Position numbers and translations under genes: made by a program. Shown in pieces: positions 8,527 through 17,603 of a stretch of 64,000 nt of DNA. Under the pieces are notes generated by a model. It worked only from the letters and a program-made list of their open reading frames with translations, searched no databases and was not told the DNA's origin. Each line of letters begins with the position of its first letter. The stretch's first letter is position 1. The stretch covers positions 868,001 to 932,000 of the forward strand of contig OY970075.1 in the NCBI GenBank assembly GCA_963705385.1. The letters run 5' to 3'. This DNA comes from MFD02979-c5 sp963705385. GTDB taxonomy: Bacteria; Bacteroidota; Bacteroidia; Cytophagales; Amoebophilaceae.

Positions 8527-9651
8527 ATGCAATTTGAACTACAGCAAATAGACCCGCACTCCAAAGCACGAGTAGGGGTCATTACCACCAGCAGAGGCAA
8601 AATTCACACGCCTATCTTCATGCCTGTAGGCACAGCAGGCACGGTCAAAGCAGTGCACCAAAAAACTTTGTATGAAGAGGTCAAGGCAGAAATCATCCTA
8701 GGCAATGCCTATCATCTCTATTTAAGGCCAGGACTTGAGGTGTTGGAAGCAGCTGGCGGCTTGCATCAATTTATGGGCTGGGACAGGCCTATCCTCACAG
8801 ACAGCGGTGGCTATCAAGTATACTCATTAGCGCAGCAAAGGAAACTGACTGAAGCAGGCGTTACCTTCAAGTCACATGTCGATGGCTCTCAACACACCTT
8901 TACACCAGAACGAGCTGTAGACATACAGCGCAGTATTGGGGCAGATGTGATCATGGCTTTGGACGAATGCACGCCACATCCTTGTTCTTATGCTTATGCC
9001 AAAACTTCTATGGAACTAACGCACCGATGGTTAAAGCGATGCTGCGACCACTTTGATGCAACCATGACGGAGCAAAACAGCTACCAGACTTTATTTCCAA
9101 TTGTACAGGGAAGTATCTACAAAGATCTCAGAGAACAATCTGCAGCCGCCATTGCAGCAGCTAACCGGGCTGGTAATGCTATTGGAGGTGTTTGTCATCC
9201 TGATGGTATGTTATATGAAGTAACCTCCTGGGTGTGTGACATACTCCCTGCAGACAAACCTCGCTACTTGATGGGGGTAGGTACGCCCCGCGACCTATTG
9301 GAGTGTATTGCCCTGGGTGTAGATATGTTCGATTGTGTAATGCCTACGCGTAACGCAAGGAATGGCATGCTTTTTACTACAAAAGGTGTTATTAATATCA
9401 AGAATAAAAGGTGGAAGAAAGATTTTAGCCCTATTGATGAGCAGTTAGGAAGGCACGTAAGCACCTATTATACCAAGGCTTACCTAAACCACTTGTTCCA
9501 TGCCAAAGAAATTTTGGGAGCAGAGATTGCCAGTATCCATAACCTAACTTTTTATTTATGGCTTGTCAAACAAGCACGGGAACAAGTTTTTAAAGGTACC
9601 TTTGTAAGTTGGAAAAACAAGATGCTCAAGGTGCTTATGGAGAAGCTTTAA
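8527..9651 (+). CDS. tgt: Queuine tRNA-ribosyltransferase
   Basis: A 374-residue tRNA-guanine transglycosylase, which swaps the wobble guanine of GUN-anticodon tRNAs for a queuosine precursor. Motifs: PIFMPVGTAGTVKA, ILTDSGGYQVYSLA, GGVCHPDG, and VGTPRDLLECIALGVDMFD containing the nucleophile Asp region. The start MQFELQQIDP is chosen by family likeness and by the -7 box 36 bases upstream. The three cysteines that normally bind structural zinc near the C-terminus are absent: the stretch reads IDEQLGRHVSTYYTKAY. I believe some Bacteroidetes homologues also lack them, so this may be a lineage trait. The next gene begins within 6 bases. Confidence 0.94.
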   Translation: MQFELQQIDPHSKARVGVITTSRGKIHTPIFMPVGTAGTVKAVHQKTLYEEVKAEIILGNAYHLYLRPGLEVLEAAGGLHQFMGWDRPILTDSGGYQVYSLAQQRKLTEAGVTFKSHVDGSQHTFTPERAVDIQRSIGADVIMALDECTPHPCSYAYAKTSMELTHRWLKRCCDHFDATMTEQNSYQTLFPIVQGSIYKDLREQSAAAIAAANRAGNAIGGVCHPDGMLYEVTSWVCDILPADKPRYLMGVGTPRDLLECIALGVDMFDCVMPTRNARNGMLFTTKGVINIKNKRWKKDFSPIDEQLGRHVSTYYTKAYLNHLFHAKEILGAEIASIHNLTFYLWLVKQAREQVFKGTFVSWKNKMLKVLMEKL

Positions 9652-9657
9652 GTGATT

Positions 9658-10731
9658 ATGAAAATTCTAGACCGCTACATACTCAAAAAGTTCTTATTCA
9701 CTTTTTCCTTCATCCTCGGCATGCTCATAGTGGTCATCACACTGGTCGACTTTGCTGAAAAAAATGAGTACTACATTAGATATAATCTAAGCTACCAAGA
9801 GCTACTAGAGTACTATGCTGCTTACATTCCTTTTATCATCAATTTACTTACCCCTATTACTGTATTCATCACAACGGTATTTGTTACTTCCAGACTTGCG
9901 CAACGTACAGAGATTATCGCTATTTTAAGCAGCGGAGTAAGCTTCCCACGCTTTTTGTTCCCTTATTTCATGGGGGCTATGGTAATTGTGCTGTTTAGTT
10001 TTTCCTTGACAGGCTGGATTCTTGCTAAATCTAATATAAAAAGGATAGCCTTTGAATCAGAGTACATTGATCAAGGCTTACACAGTCGCTCAAAACACCT
10101 TCATATCAGGCTTGCGTCAGACACTTATCTCTATGTACAGCGCTACCGGACTTATAATAATTCAGGTATCAACGTAACTATAGAGACCATCAGAGATAAC
10201 CAGCTAGTAGAAAAACTGTCTTCCCAAAGAATGCAATGGCTAGAAGAGGAAAAAAAGTGGCGGCTCAAAGATTGGATGGTTAGAAAAATTGATGGCCTAG
10301 AAGAGCATATTAGCTACGGCAGTACAGTAGACAGAACTTTAAACCTGCATCCTAATGATTTTAGCATCAATCCTAGGGCGCATGAAACGCTGACCTTGCC
10401 TGAGCTAAATGCCTATATTAAGTCGCTGAAAGATAAAGGAGCAGATAATGTCCATATTTTCCTGACAGAGAAGTACGTCCGTTACATGTCACCTTTTGCT
10501 GCAATCATTTTGACTTTTATTGGCATAGTAGTTTCAGCGCATAAAACAAGAGGCGGAGTGGGTCTACAGATTGCCCTTGGCTTTATCCTGGCATTTGTAT
10601 ACATCGCTTTATTTTTGTTCTCAAGGGGGATCGCAGAGGCCAAGGGAACCTATCTATTACTCACTATATGGACGCCTAATATTATTTTTTCTATCCTAGG
10701 GGCCTTTCTTTACCGATTTATGCCTAAGTAG
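9658..10731 (+). CDS. LptF/LptG-family inner-membrane permease
   Basis: A 357-residue YjgP/YjgQ-family protein, the membrane part of the LptBFG transporter that extracts lipopolysaccharide from the inner membrane. It starts MKILDRYILKKFL; the first helices are at about 12-32 and 60-80, a periplasmic beta region at 130-250 follows, and three C-terminal helices (FAAIILTFIGIVVSA and on) end it. A GTG at 9652, directly after the tgt stop, is an alternative start. Only one family member lies here, and LptB and the partner are not in the window, so F or G cannot be decided. It is cotranscribed with tgt. Confidence 0.88.
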   Translation: MKILDRYILKKFLFTFSFILGMLIVVITLVDFAEKNEYYIRYNLSYQELLEYYAAYIPFIINLLTPITVFITTVFVTSRLAQRTEIIAILSSGVSFPRFLFPYFMGAMVIVLFSFSLTGWILAKSNIKRIAFESEYIDQGLHSRSKHLHIRLASDTYLYVQRYRTYNNSGINVTIETIRDNQLVEKLSSQRMQWLEEEKKWRLKDWMVRKIDGLEEHISYGSTVDRTLNLHPNDFSINPRAHETLTLPELNAYIKSLKDKGADNVHIFLTEKYVRYMSPFAAIILTFIGIVVSAHKTRGGVGLQIALGFILAFVYIALFLFSRGIAEAKGTYLLLTIWTPNIIFSILGAFLYRFMPK

Positions 10732-10757
10732 CTCAGCTCTCCTTGCCATCTTAAAAA

Positions 10758-13562
10758 ATGAAACAAAAAGCTACGCTAAGACTTATCGGAGTCCTCATGC
10801 TGGCTATGACAACTAGCCTATGGGCACATGATACCCCTCCTACGCAATGGTATCGCATGCGTACACCTCATTTTAATATTATCTTCAAAGATAATTTCAG
10901 TCGAGAAGCAAGAAGGCTGGCCAATACCTTAGAATGCCTGTACGAGCCAGTGGCCAAGTCGCTGGGTGTAAATCCATCCGAGATTTCTATTATACTCAAA
11001 AACCAGAAGGTCACTTTCAACGGTGCTTACAAGCTGTCGCCCCTTCGGGTTGAGTTTTTTACTTTCCCTCCACAAGCCTACAATTTTGTGGGTACTAATG
11101 ATTGGCTCAACCTATTGGCTGTTCACGAATTTAGGCATGTTGTACAGGGTGCAAAGCTACGCCAAGGGTTCAAAAAGCTTGCGTATTGGCTAGGTGGTGA
11201 CTCTTTCTTTGCGCAAGCAATGTTTAGCAGTGCGCCAAGGTGGTTCTTTGAAGGCGATGCCGTAGGTATAGAGACAGCACTTACCCAAAGTGGTAGGGGG
11301 CGCATACCTTACTTCTCACTTCTTTACAAAGTAAATCTTTTGGAAAAAGGTGAGTTCAGTTATCAGAAGCAGAGTTTAGGTTCTTTCAAGGATGAGCTTC
11401 CTGACCATTATCGAGTTGGCTATTACATGACAACGCATCTGCGAAGGAAATATGGTCCTAACGTCTTGGCAGATATACTCCAAAGTACTACCACACCCAA
11501 ACTGTTTTTTACAGCTGTCGAGGAAGCTACAGGTAGAACGCCTAGCCAAATCTACCAAGATACCAATCAAGAGCTCCAAGACCTCTGGAAAAAGCAGCTG
11601 CAAGGGCTTAAAATCACGCCAGCACAGCAAATCAATCCAAGAAATAATACTGACTACACTGACTACGATTATCCGCAAATAGAGCAAAAGGGAAACATCA
11701 TGGTGCTTAAGTCTGGAATAGGTACAGTACCGTGTTTTGTGTTACTGGATGAGCATCAACAAGAACGTAAAATTTTTACACCTGGTTACATAGACAAGGG
11801 CACAAACTTTTCCTTAGCCCAAGGTAAAGTAGCATGGGTTGAAGAAGTTCCTGACCTTTTGTGGCACGCTCCTACTTACTCTATCATACAGCTTTTTGAT
11901 ACTAAAACTAACCAGCTAAAAACGCTGACGCACAAGAGCAGGTATAGCTCAGCTGCCCTATCGCCTGATGCTACAAAAATTGTAGCCTTTGAAAGCGATG
12001 AAACTTATAACCACCAGCTAGTAATCTTGGATGCTGAAAATGGGCAGGTGTTGCGGCGTCTCCCTAATCCTGAAAATCATTTCTATATAACGCCCAGGTG
12101 GGCAGCAGATGGCCAGCACATCGTTGTAATCAAAAATGTTCAGCAAAAAACTACCATTGCACTTATCAATACAACCACAGGAGAAAGGCAAGATTTACTA
12201 CCCTACTCAGAGGAGCACATAGGCTGTCCAAGCATGCAGGGGCAATATGTACTTTACAACAGTGCATACAGCGGCATTGATAACATTTATGCGATTGACC
12301 TAAAAAATCGCCAGCACTACCAAGTCACTTCCAGAAAATATGGTGCTTATAACCCTGCCCTATCAGTAGATGGCCAGTGGCTTTTCTTTAATGACTTCAC
12401 TAGAGATGGGATGGATGTTGTGAAGATGCCCTTTGCTCCTCAGCAGTGGACACCTTTGGAAGAGCTGGAAAACAGGTCGATCAACTACCATGAACCACTC
12501 GTAGCGCAAGAAAATAATGGTAACCTGCTCAAGCAAGTACCTGACCATGAATACCTTATTGAAGATTACTACCCATGGAAGCACTGTTTGAATATACATA
12601 GCTGGCCGCCCCACTTTAAGTTCAATTCCAACCAAGGAAAGCTAGAACTAGAAGAGCTAGGATTGAGATTCATTTCAAAAGACTTATTAAGCACCACTAC
12701 AGCCAGGGCGGGTTACATATATGACCTAAAACAGAATTTTGGAAACGTTTTTATACAACTTGTTTACAAGGCTTGCTATCCCATCATCATCCTAAAAGGG
12801 TCAATTACGACAGATTACAATAAGCCTAAGGATAGATACAACGCAGGTTTAGCACTCAATTTTCCTTTAAAATTCATGCATGGACAGTATACTCATAAAC
12901 TCTCTGGCGAAGTTGGTGGCGATATTCACAAAAAAATAAGCATTCCTGGTTCACGCAATGGTGGCATTCTCTCAAAAAACAAGCATTCCTGGTTCACGCA
13001 AAATTATAAAGCATCCTTTTCAAGGTATTCCAAAAGTAGTTCAAGAGATATCAATATCCCGTGGCTCCAGGGACTTAGCATAGGATATACGCATACCCCT
13101 TATGGAGGAAACAGGCAAGAACGATGCTTTTTTTCCCAAATAAAACTTTATTTTCCTGGTTTGGTCAAGCACCACTCCCTGTACTTGAGCGGAACCTACA
13201 AGTACAAGGAAGAAAAAGAACTCCTTGGCTTGCCTCAGCTCCCTACTTCTAGCCAATGGCTAAAAGAGTTTGCAGACATACGGAGTTTAGAGGCAATTTA
13301 TGCCTTTCCTATTGGTTACCTTGATTGGGATGTATCTTCTTTAGTTTACATAAAACGGTTAAGAGCTAATATATTTGGTGAGCTTAGGCATGAGTCCAAT
13401 GCATCTCTATCCACGAACCCTCACTGTTTAGGCCTAGATTTGTTAGTAGATACACACCTTTTTTTGCTACCTATGCCGCTAAAACTAGGCGTACGGTATG
13501 TTTACTCAATAACAGAAGATGAGAAAGGTTATCTCAGGCCTTTGTTTTTACTAAATTTTTGA
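10758..13562 (+). CDS. Outer-membrane protein: HEFRH metallopeptidase-like, beta-propeller, barrel
   Basis: A 934-residue exported protein with a signal peptide (LIGVLMLAMTTSLWAHD). Residues about 30-280 resemble a gluzincin peptidase: zinc motif HEFRH near 123, then WFFEGDAVGIE supplying the third ligand. Residues about 300-600 carry TolB/WD40-like propeller blades (YSSAALSPDATKIVAF, NPALSVDGQWLFF). From about 630 to the C-terminus, ending in LFLLNF, alternating residues suggest an outer-membrane barrel. Such architectures recur in Bacteroidetes, but substrate and role are unknown to me. A 21-bp direct repeat at 12938-13001 is read in two frames in the barrel part. It follows the Lpt permease by 26 bases. 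Confidence 0.8.
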   Translation: MKQKATLRLIGVLMLAMTTSLWAHDTPPTQWYRMRTPHFNIIFKDNFSREARRLANTLECLYEPVAKSLGVNPSEISIILKNQKVTFNGAYKLSPLRVEFFTFPPQAYNFVGTNDWLNLLAVHEFRHVVQGAKLRQGFKKLAYWLGGDSFFAQAMFSSAPRWFFEGDAVGIETALTQSGRGRIPYFSLLYKVNLLEKGEFSYQKQSLGSFKDELPDHYRVGYYMTTHLRRKYGPNVLADILQSTTTPKLFFTAVEEATGRTPSQIYQDTNQELQDLWKKQLQGLKITPAQQINPRNNTDYTDYDYPQIEQKGNIMVLKSGIGTVPCFVLLDEHQQERKIFTPGYIDKGTNFSLAQGKVAWVEEVPDLLWHAPTYSIIQLFDTKTNQLKTLTHKSRYSSAALSPDATKIVAFESDETYNHQLVILDAENGQVLRRLPNPENHFYITPRWAADGQHIVVIKNVQQKTTIALINTTTGERQDLLPYSEEHIGCPSMQGQYVLYNSAYSGIDNIYAIDLKNRQHYQVTSRKYGAYNPALSVDGQWLFFNDFTRDGMDVVKMPFAPQQWTPLEELENRSINYHEPLVAQENNGNLLKQVPDHEYLIEDYYPWKHCLNIHSWPPHFKFNSNQGKLELEELGLRFISKDLLSTTTARAGYIYDLKQNFGNVFIQLVYKACYPIIILKGSITTDYNKPKDRYNAGLALNFPLKFMHGQYTHKLSGEVGGDIHKKISIPGSRNGGILSKNKHSWFTQNYKASFSRYSKSSSRDINIPWLQGLSIGYTHTPYGGNRQERCFFSQIKLYFPGLVKHHSLYLSGTYKYKEEKELLGLPQLPTSSQWLKEFADIRSLEAIYAFPIGYLDWDVSSLVYIKRLRANIFGELRHESNASLSTNPHCLGLDLLVDTHLFLLPMPLKLGVRYVYSITEDEKGYLRPLFLLNF
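12938..13001. repeat. 21-bp direct repeat within the barrel-coding region
   Basis: The sequence aagcattcctggttcacgc plus two bases occurs at 12938-12958 and again at 12981-13001, each preceded by an A-rich run. The copies are 43 bases apart, so the first is read as SIPGSRN and the second as KHSWFTQN. A local duplication is the simplest explanation. Confidence 0.85.
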
Positions 13563-13655
13563 ATTCAAGAAATAAAAGGGGGATATGAAGACGTTCTCTA
13601 ACTTTCATTTTGTGCATTATTCTCTACTTTTTAGAACTTTACTGAAATAAATACT

Positions 13656-14921
13656 ATGGCAGAAGTAATCAGAATGCCCAAGATGAGCGACACAATGGAG
13701 GAGGGAATTATCGCTAGTTGGCTGAAAAAAGAAGGAGATGTTATAAAAGCAGGAGACATACTAGCAGAGATAGAAACAGACAAGGCTACCATGGAGCTGG
13801 AAGCATATGAAGATGGAATTTTGCTTTATATCGGCGTCAAAGAAAAAGAAGCAGCACCTGTCAATGGGGTGATTGCCATTATTGGCGAAAAAGGAGAAGA
13901 CATTGCTGTCTTGTTAGAGGAAGCTAAGCAACTACCCCAACAGCAAGAAGCGAAGACTACACCAAGTCCGCTTCCAGCACCAACTCCTACTTCCGTGTCA
14001 ACTTCCACTCCAGAACCTACCCCAGCTACACCGGAAAAATATGACCCCACAGCCCAGCGAATATTTGCTTCTCCCCTGGCTAAAAAGGTAGCCCAAGAAA
14101 AGGGCTATGACCTAGCCACTATTGAGGGTACAGGAGAAAGAGGACGTATTACCAAGCGCGATGTAGAAGGTTTTATACCTATAGGTTTCTCTGCTCAACT
14201 CCTTCCTAGCATCACCCTGCCTCCTATAGTAGGGGAAGAAGCTTATAAAGATATCCCTATTTCACAGATGCGCAAGGCCATTGCCAAGCGCCTTTCTGAA
14301 AGCAAGTTGAGTGCCCCTCACTTTTACCTGACTATTCAGGTAGACATGGATCAGCTTGTGGCAGCACGCCCTGGCATCAATGAATATGCCCAGGTCAAAA
14401 TATCTTTCAACGACCTCATCATTAAAGCAGCTGCTTTAGCCATCAGGCAGCATCCTGAAGTCAATGTAGCCTGGCTTGACAACACAATACGTTATAACAA
14501 GCACATACACATTGGAGTAGCCATAGCCGTAGAGGAAGGGCTTTTGGTTCCTGTAGTGCGCTTTGCCGACAATAAGCCGCTGGTGCACCTTGCAACAGAA
14601 GTAAAAGCATTGAGCCAAAAAGCCCATAACAAACAACTACAGCCTCAAGATTGGGAAGGAAGTACTTTTACTATTTCTAACTTAGGCATGCTAGGAATTG
14701 AAGCTTTCACAGCTATTGTCAACCCTCCGGCAGCCTGTATCCTAGCCATAGGTGAGATCAAACAAATTCCTGTTGTAAAAGAAGGGGCCATTGTCCCTGG
14801 ACATGTGATGAAGGCTACTTTATCTTGCGACCACAGGGCTGTAGATGGTGCTGTAGGTGCTTCCTTTCTCAAAACCTTTAAAGCATTTTTGGAAGATCCC
14901 ATGAAGATGCTTGTTTATTGA
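13656..14921 (+). CDS. pdhC: Pyruvate dehydrogenase E2, dihydrolipoyl acetyltransferase
   Basis: A 421-residue E2 component, transferring acetyl from lipoate to CoA. Order: one lipoyl domain (1-80) with Lys43 in EIETDKATMELE; a Pro/Thr/Ser-rich linker (105-130); an E3/E1-binding domain at about 140-175 (ASPLAKKVAQEKGYDL, GERGRITKRDV); and the catalytic domain ending with SCDHRAVDGAVGASF, holding the His and Asp. Other PDH genes are not adjacent, so the complex genes are scattered. It could in principle be a related 2-oxoacid E2, but the sequence looks like the PDH type. No frameshift is seen. Confidence 0.92.
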   Translation: MAEVIRMPKMSDTMEEGIIASWLKKEGDVIKAGDILAEIETDKATMELEAYEDGILLYIGVKEKEAAPVNGVIAIIGEKGEDIAVLLEEAKQLPQQQEAKTTPSPLPAPTPTSVSTSTPEPTPATPEKYDPTAQRIFASPLAKKVAQEKGYDLATIEGTGERGRITKRDVEGFIPIGFSAQLLPSITLPPIVGEEAYKDIPISQMRKAIAKRLSESKLSAPHFYLTIQVDMDQLVAARPGINEYAQVKISFNDLIIKAAALAIRQHPEVNVAWLDNTIRYNKHIHIGVAIAVEEGLLVPVVRFADNKPLVHLATEVKALSQKAHNKQLQPQDWEGSTFTISNLGMLGIEAFTAIVNPPAACILAIGEIKQIPVVKEGAIVPGHVMKATLSCDHRAVDGAVGASFLKTFKAFLEDPMKMLVY

Positions 14922-14977
14922 CCTTTTTACTTACTGGATTATCTAGTTGTTGCACCTATAAAATAATACAATAGACC

Positions 14978-15559
14978 ATGTCCAAAAACCCCAATAGTCG
15001 AACAGCCCAACCTTCTAACCATACCCAGGTAAAATCTACTACTGTCATTGCAGTCATCCACAACAACGAGGTTGCCATTGGAGCAGATGGGCAAGTAACT
15101 TTGGGCAACACAGTGGCCAAGAGCAATGTCAAGAAGCTTAGAAAACTTATGGATGGCAAGATCATAACGGGCTTTGCTGGCTCTACAGCAGATGCATTTA
15201 CCTTACTAGAGCGTTTTGACGAAAAGCTACAAAGCTATACAGGCAATATGAAGCGCTCGGCTATTGAGTTGGCCAAAGACTGGCGGATGGATCGCTACCT
15301 GCGTAAGCTTGAGGCTATGCTCGTAATAGCCAATAACGAGGAATTGCTCATCATCTCTGGTACAGGCGATGTAATTGAACCAGATAATCAGATTGCTGCC
15401 ATAGGGTCAGGTAGTATGTATGCCCAGTCAGCAGCCATTGCCTTGAAAAGGCACGCTTCCCATTTAAGCGCAGAAGATATAGTCAGAGAAAGCCTTACCA
15501 TTGCAGCAGATATCTGCATCTACACCAACCACAACCTTGCCATTGAGAAGCTCTCTTAG
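14978..15559 (+). CDS. hslV: HslV protease subunit
   Basis: A 193-residue proteasome-like peptidase, the partner of the ATPase HslU. The nucleophile Thr should be residue 21, the first of TTVIAVIHNNEVAIGADGQ, exposed by removing a 20-residue leader. That leader is longer than the few residues usual in the family; no later ATG exists before the Thr, so the start is accepted. Lys and Gly motifs (GNTVAKSNVKKLRKL) are intact. hslU is not next to it, unlike in many bacteria. Confidence 0.94.
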   Translation: MSKNPNSRTAQPSNHTQVKSTTVIAVIHNNEVAIGADGQVTLGNTVAKSNVKKLRKLMDGKIITGFAGSTADAFTLLERFDEKLQSYTGNMKRSAIELAKDWRMDRYLRKLEAMLVIANNEELLIISGTGDVIEPDNQIAAIGSGSMYAQSAAIALKRHASHLSAEDIVRESLTIAADICIYTNHNLAIEKLS

Positions 15560-15650
15560 GAGCTGATGGGTCACCTATAAATTGTATGCTCTGAGAGGAC
15601 ACACAAAGGCCAAGGAGCTCGCTGGTAACTCAGCTTAGCACAAAGCCAAG

Positions 15651-15671
15651 GGACCCACCCTAGGTGGATCC
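15651..15671. terminator. Inverted repeat between convergent genes, weak terminator candidate
   Basis: GGACCCACC-CTA-GGTGGATCC forms a 9-bp stem with one mismatch between the hslV stop and the stop of the minus-strand ATPase gene. It has no T-run on either side, so factor-independent termination is doubtful. Confidence 0.25.
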
Positions 15672-15677
15672 TATAGG

Positions 15678-16619
15678 CTAACCTTCTGCTGTAAGCTGTT
15701 GAAAAATTTCTTCTACCGAGCTTTTTTGTTGTTCCAGGCCTAGCAAGGTCAAGGCGTTTTCTTGGGCAAAAAGAAACAGCACCTCGCGCATATCTTGCTC
15801 ATTGCTAGTATGCAACACGTATTTATGCTCAGCAAGCGTTTGCACGCTCTGAACGCCTTCCAATTGCTCCAAATCAGCCACTGAGACGGGTCCTTTAAAT
15901 TCTACGATCAACCGACAGCTGCTTGGGGTAGCTAGATTTGCTAGCGTATCATGAGCAATCATTCTACCATAGTTGATAATGAGCACCTGATCACACAAAG
16001 CCTCTACTTCTTGCATGATATGGGTAGAAAGGATAACAGCCTTGTCACGGCTGACCTCTTTGATGAGGGTCCTTATCTCGCGCAGCTGGTTAGGGTCTAG
16101 ACCCGTGGTAGGCTCGTCTAAGATGAGCACAGCAGGGTCATGGATCAATGCTTGAGCCAAACCTACCCTTTGGCGATACCCTTTTGAGAGTGTTTTAATT
16201 TTTTTGTTTTGCATCTCTATGATGCCACACCTTTCTACAACTTCTTTAGCCCTGGCTAGACACTGCTTACGCCTCAGGCCATGGATGCTACCCATCAATT
16301 GAAGGTACTCGTGTACGTACATTTCCAAGTAAAGCGGATTGTGCTCAGGTAAATAACCAATGCATTGCTGGGCTTGTCGAGGGTGCTTGCTGAGATCATG
16401 GCCACAAACATGTATACTTCCCCCTGAGGGCCTTAAATAACCTGTAAGCATCCTCATGGTGGTAGATTTTCCAGCCCCATTAGGACCCAAGAAGCCCAAG
16501 GTTTGTCCCTTGACTACTGGAAAAGAAAGTTGGTGGACAACAATTTGCTGCTTAAAGCGCTTGGAAAGCTGGTCGACAACTATAGATGAGTCATTGGGTG
16601 ACTGAGGCCACTTGTGCAT
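15678..16619 (-). CDS. ABC transporter ATP-binding protein, GldA-like
   Basis: A 313-residue ABC ATPase. Walker A is GPNGAGKST near residue 45; the signature reads LSKGYRQRVGLAQAL, Walker B VLILDEPTTGLDP, and the switch His is in STHIMQEVE. After the nucleotide-binding domain comes about 80 residues typical of GldA/NatA-type ATPases. In gliding Bacteroidetes, GldA pairs with GldF and GldG; none of these lies here. The permease partner must be elsewhere and the substrate is unknown. It converges on hslV. Confidence 0.85.
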   Translation of the reverse strand: MHKWPQSPNDSSIVVDQLSKRFKQQIVVHQLSFPVVKGQTLGFLGPNGAGKSTTMRMLTGYLRPSGGSIHVCGHDLSKHPRQAQQCIGYLPEHNPLYLEMYVHEYLQLMGSIHGLRRKQCLARAKEVVERCGIIEMQNKKIKTLSKGYRQRVGLAQALIHDPAVLILDEPTTGLDPNQLREIRTLIKEVSRDKAVILSTHIMQEVEALCDQVLIINYGRMIAHDTLANLATPSSCRLIVEFKGPVSVADLEQLEGVQSVQTLAEHKYVLHTSNEQDMREVLFLFAQENALTLLGLEQQKSSVEEIFQQLTAEG

Positions 16620-17007
16620 TTGCTTATCGGTTCATTGAGATAGACTTAGGAAGTTCTCCTTGAGACATTTGTCATTTCAGGCCTTAAGAAGAATTTCATC
16701 AGCTAGCTACAAAAGGACGGCAGGAAAACGGGATTACACAAGGCAACTTGTAAAGCTCAGCAAGTATAGCCTCCGGCATGGCGGCAGGAAGCGCTGTCAA
16801 GCAGCTTGATTTTTCTTTTGCCCTTCAGGTGCTAGCATAATAAGTAGATCCATGCATTTGGTCAGATGCTGCAAAGACTATTTTTCCTATGTAGCCCATG
16901 CGCCAACCCATATCATGAGCGCACAAAGCTAAGGGAAAGTTTTATTTCCATAGCACATTTTGTATTTTTAGGCCCTCAAGCACCAACCCAATACCCTATC
17001 TATACTC
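16620..17007. other. 388-base intergenic stretch
   Basis: Lies between divergent genes. On the minus strand at about 16840-16940 there is a 35-codon open stretch translating to CAHDMGWRMGYIGKIVF and further, ending at a stop. It is protein-like but unrecognised, perhaps a gene relic. No clear promoter box or hairpin with T-run was found. Confidence 0.35.
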
Positions 17008-17544
17008 ATGATTAGTACAAAAATCACCATTGTCTCTGCCACCAACCACAAAAACTCTTTGACCGCCCAGTTAGCTGACTATTATGCAGAACTTTTGCGC
17101 CAGAAAGGCTGCGATAACCAAGTATTGAAGCTTACGGATTTGCCTGCTGACTTTACCAGCAGTGCTTTGTACGAAAATAGCGGCAAGCATCCTGACTTCA
17201 ACCGTCTGCGAGCAATCATAGAAACCACTCAGAAATATGTATTCATCATTCCTGAGTACAACGGCTCTTTTCCTGGAGTTTTCAAAGCATTTATCGATGG
17301 TCTTCAGTTTCCTGACACCTTTAAAGGGAAAAAATGTGCTATGGTAAGTGTATCCAAAGGCCCTCAAGGAGGGCTGTTTGCTATGAGCCACCTTACAGAT
17401 ATCTTTCACTATCTGAAAATGCACGTTTACCCACTCAAACCTCGCCTGGCCAATATCAGCGATAGCCAACTAACAACAGTACTGGCTAACCAACAATATC
17501 TACAACTACTCGAGGAACAAGCAGAGGGAATAATACATTATTAA
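17008..17544 (+). CDS. NADPH-dependent FMN reductase family protein
   Basis: A 178-residue flavodoxin-like oxidoreductase. The FMN phosphate loop is SATNHKNSLTAQLADYY near residues 10-26. The family motif PEYNGSFPGVFKAFIDGL follows near 83-100, where the flavin ring is held, and then KKCAMVSVSKGPQGG. The members use NAD(P)H to reduce FMN or quinone-like compounds; the natural substrate here is unknown. It stands alone, convergent with ftsZ across 59 bases. Confidence 0.88.
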   Translation: MISTKITIVSATNHKNSLTAQLADYYAELLRQKGCDNQVLKLTDLPADFTSSALYENSGKHPDFNRLRAIIETTQKYVFIIPEYNGSFPGVFKAFIDGLQFPDTFKGKKCAMVSVSKGPQGGLFAMSHLTDIFHYLKMHVYPLKPRLANISDSQLTTVLANQQYLQLLEEQAEGIIHY

Positions 17545-17603
17545 AGATAGGCTCTAAAGGGGCCCTATGAATCCAAGGAAAGCGTAATTATGGACAAGGA
17601 TCC

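Noticed and set aside
16770..16830. A GGCGGCAGGAAGC stretch resembling the signal recognition particle RNA tip
   Set aside because: The conserved CAGG...GGAAGCAGC arrangement and flanking stem are not present on either strand.
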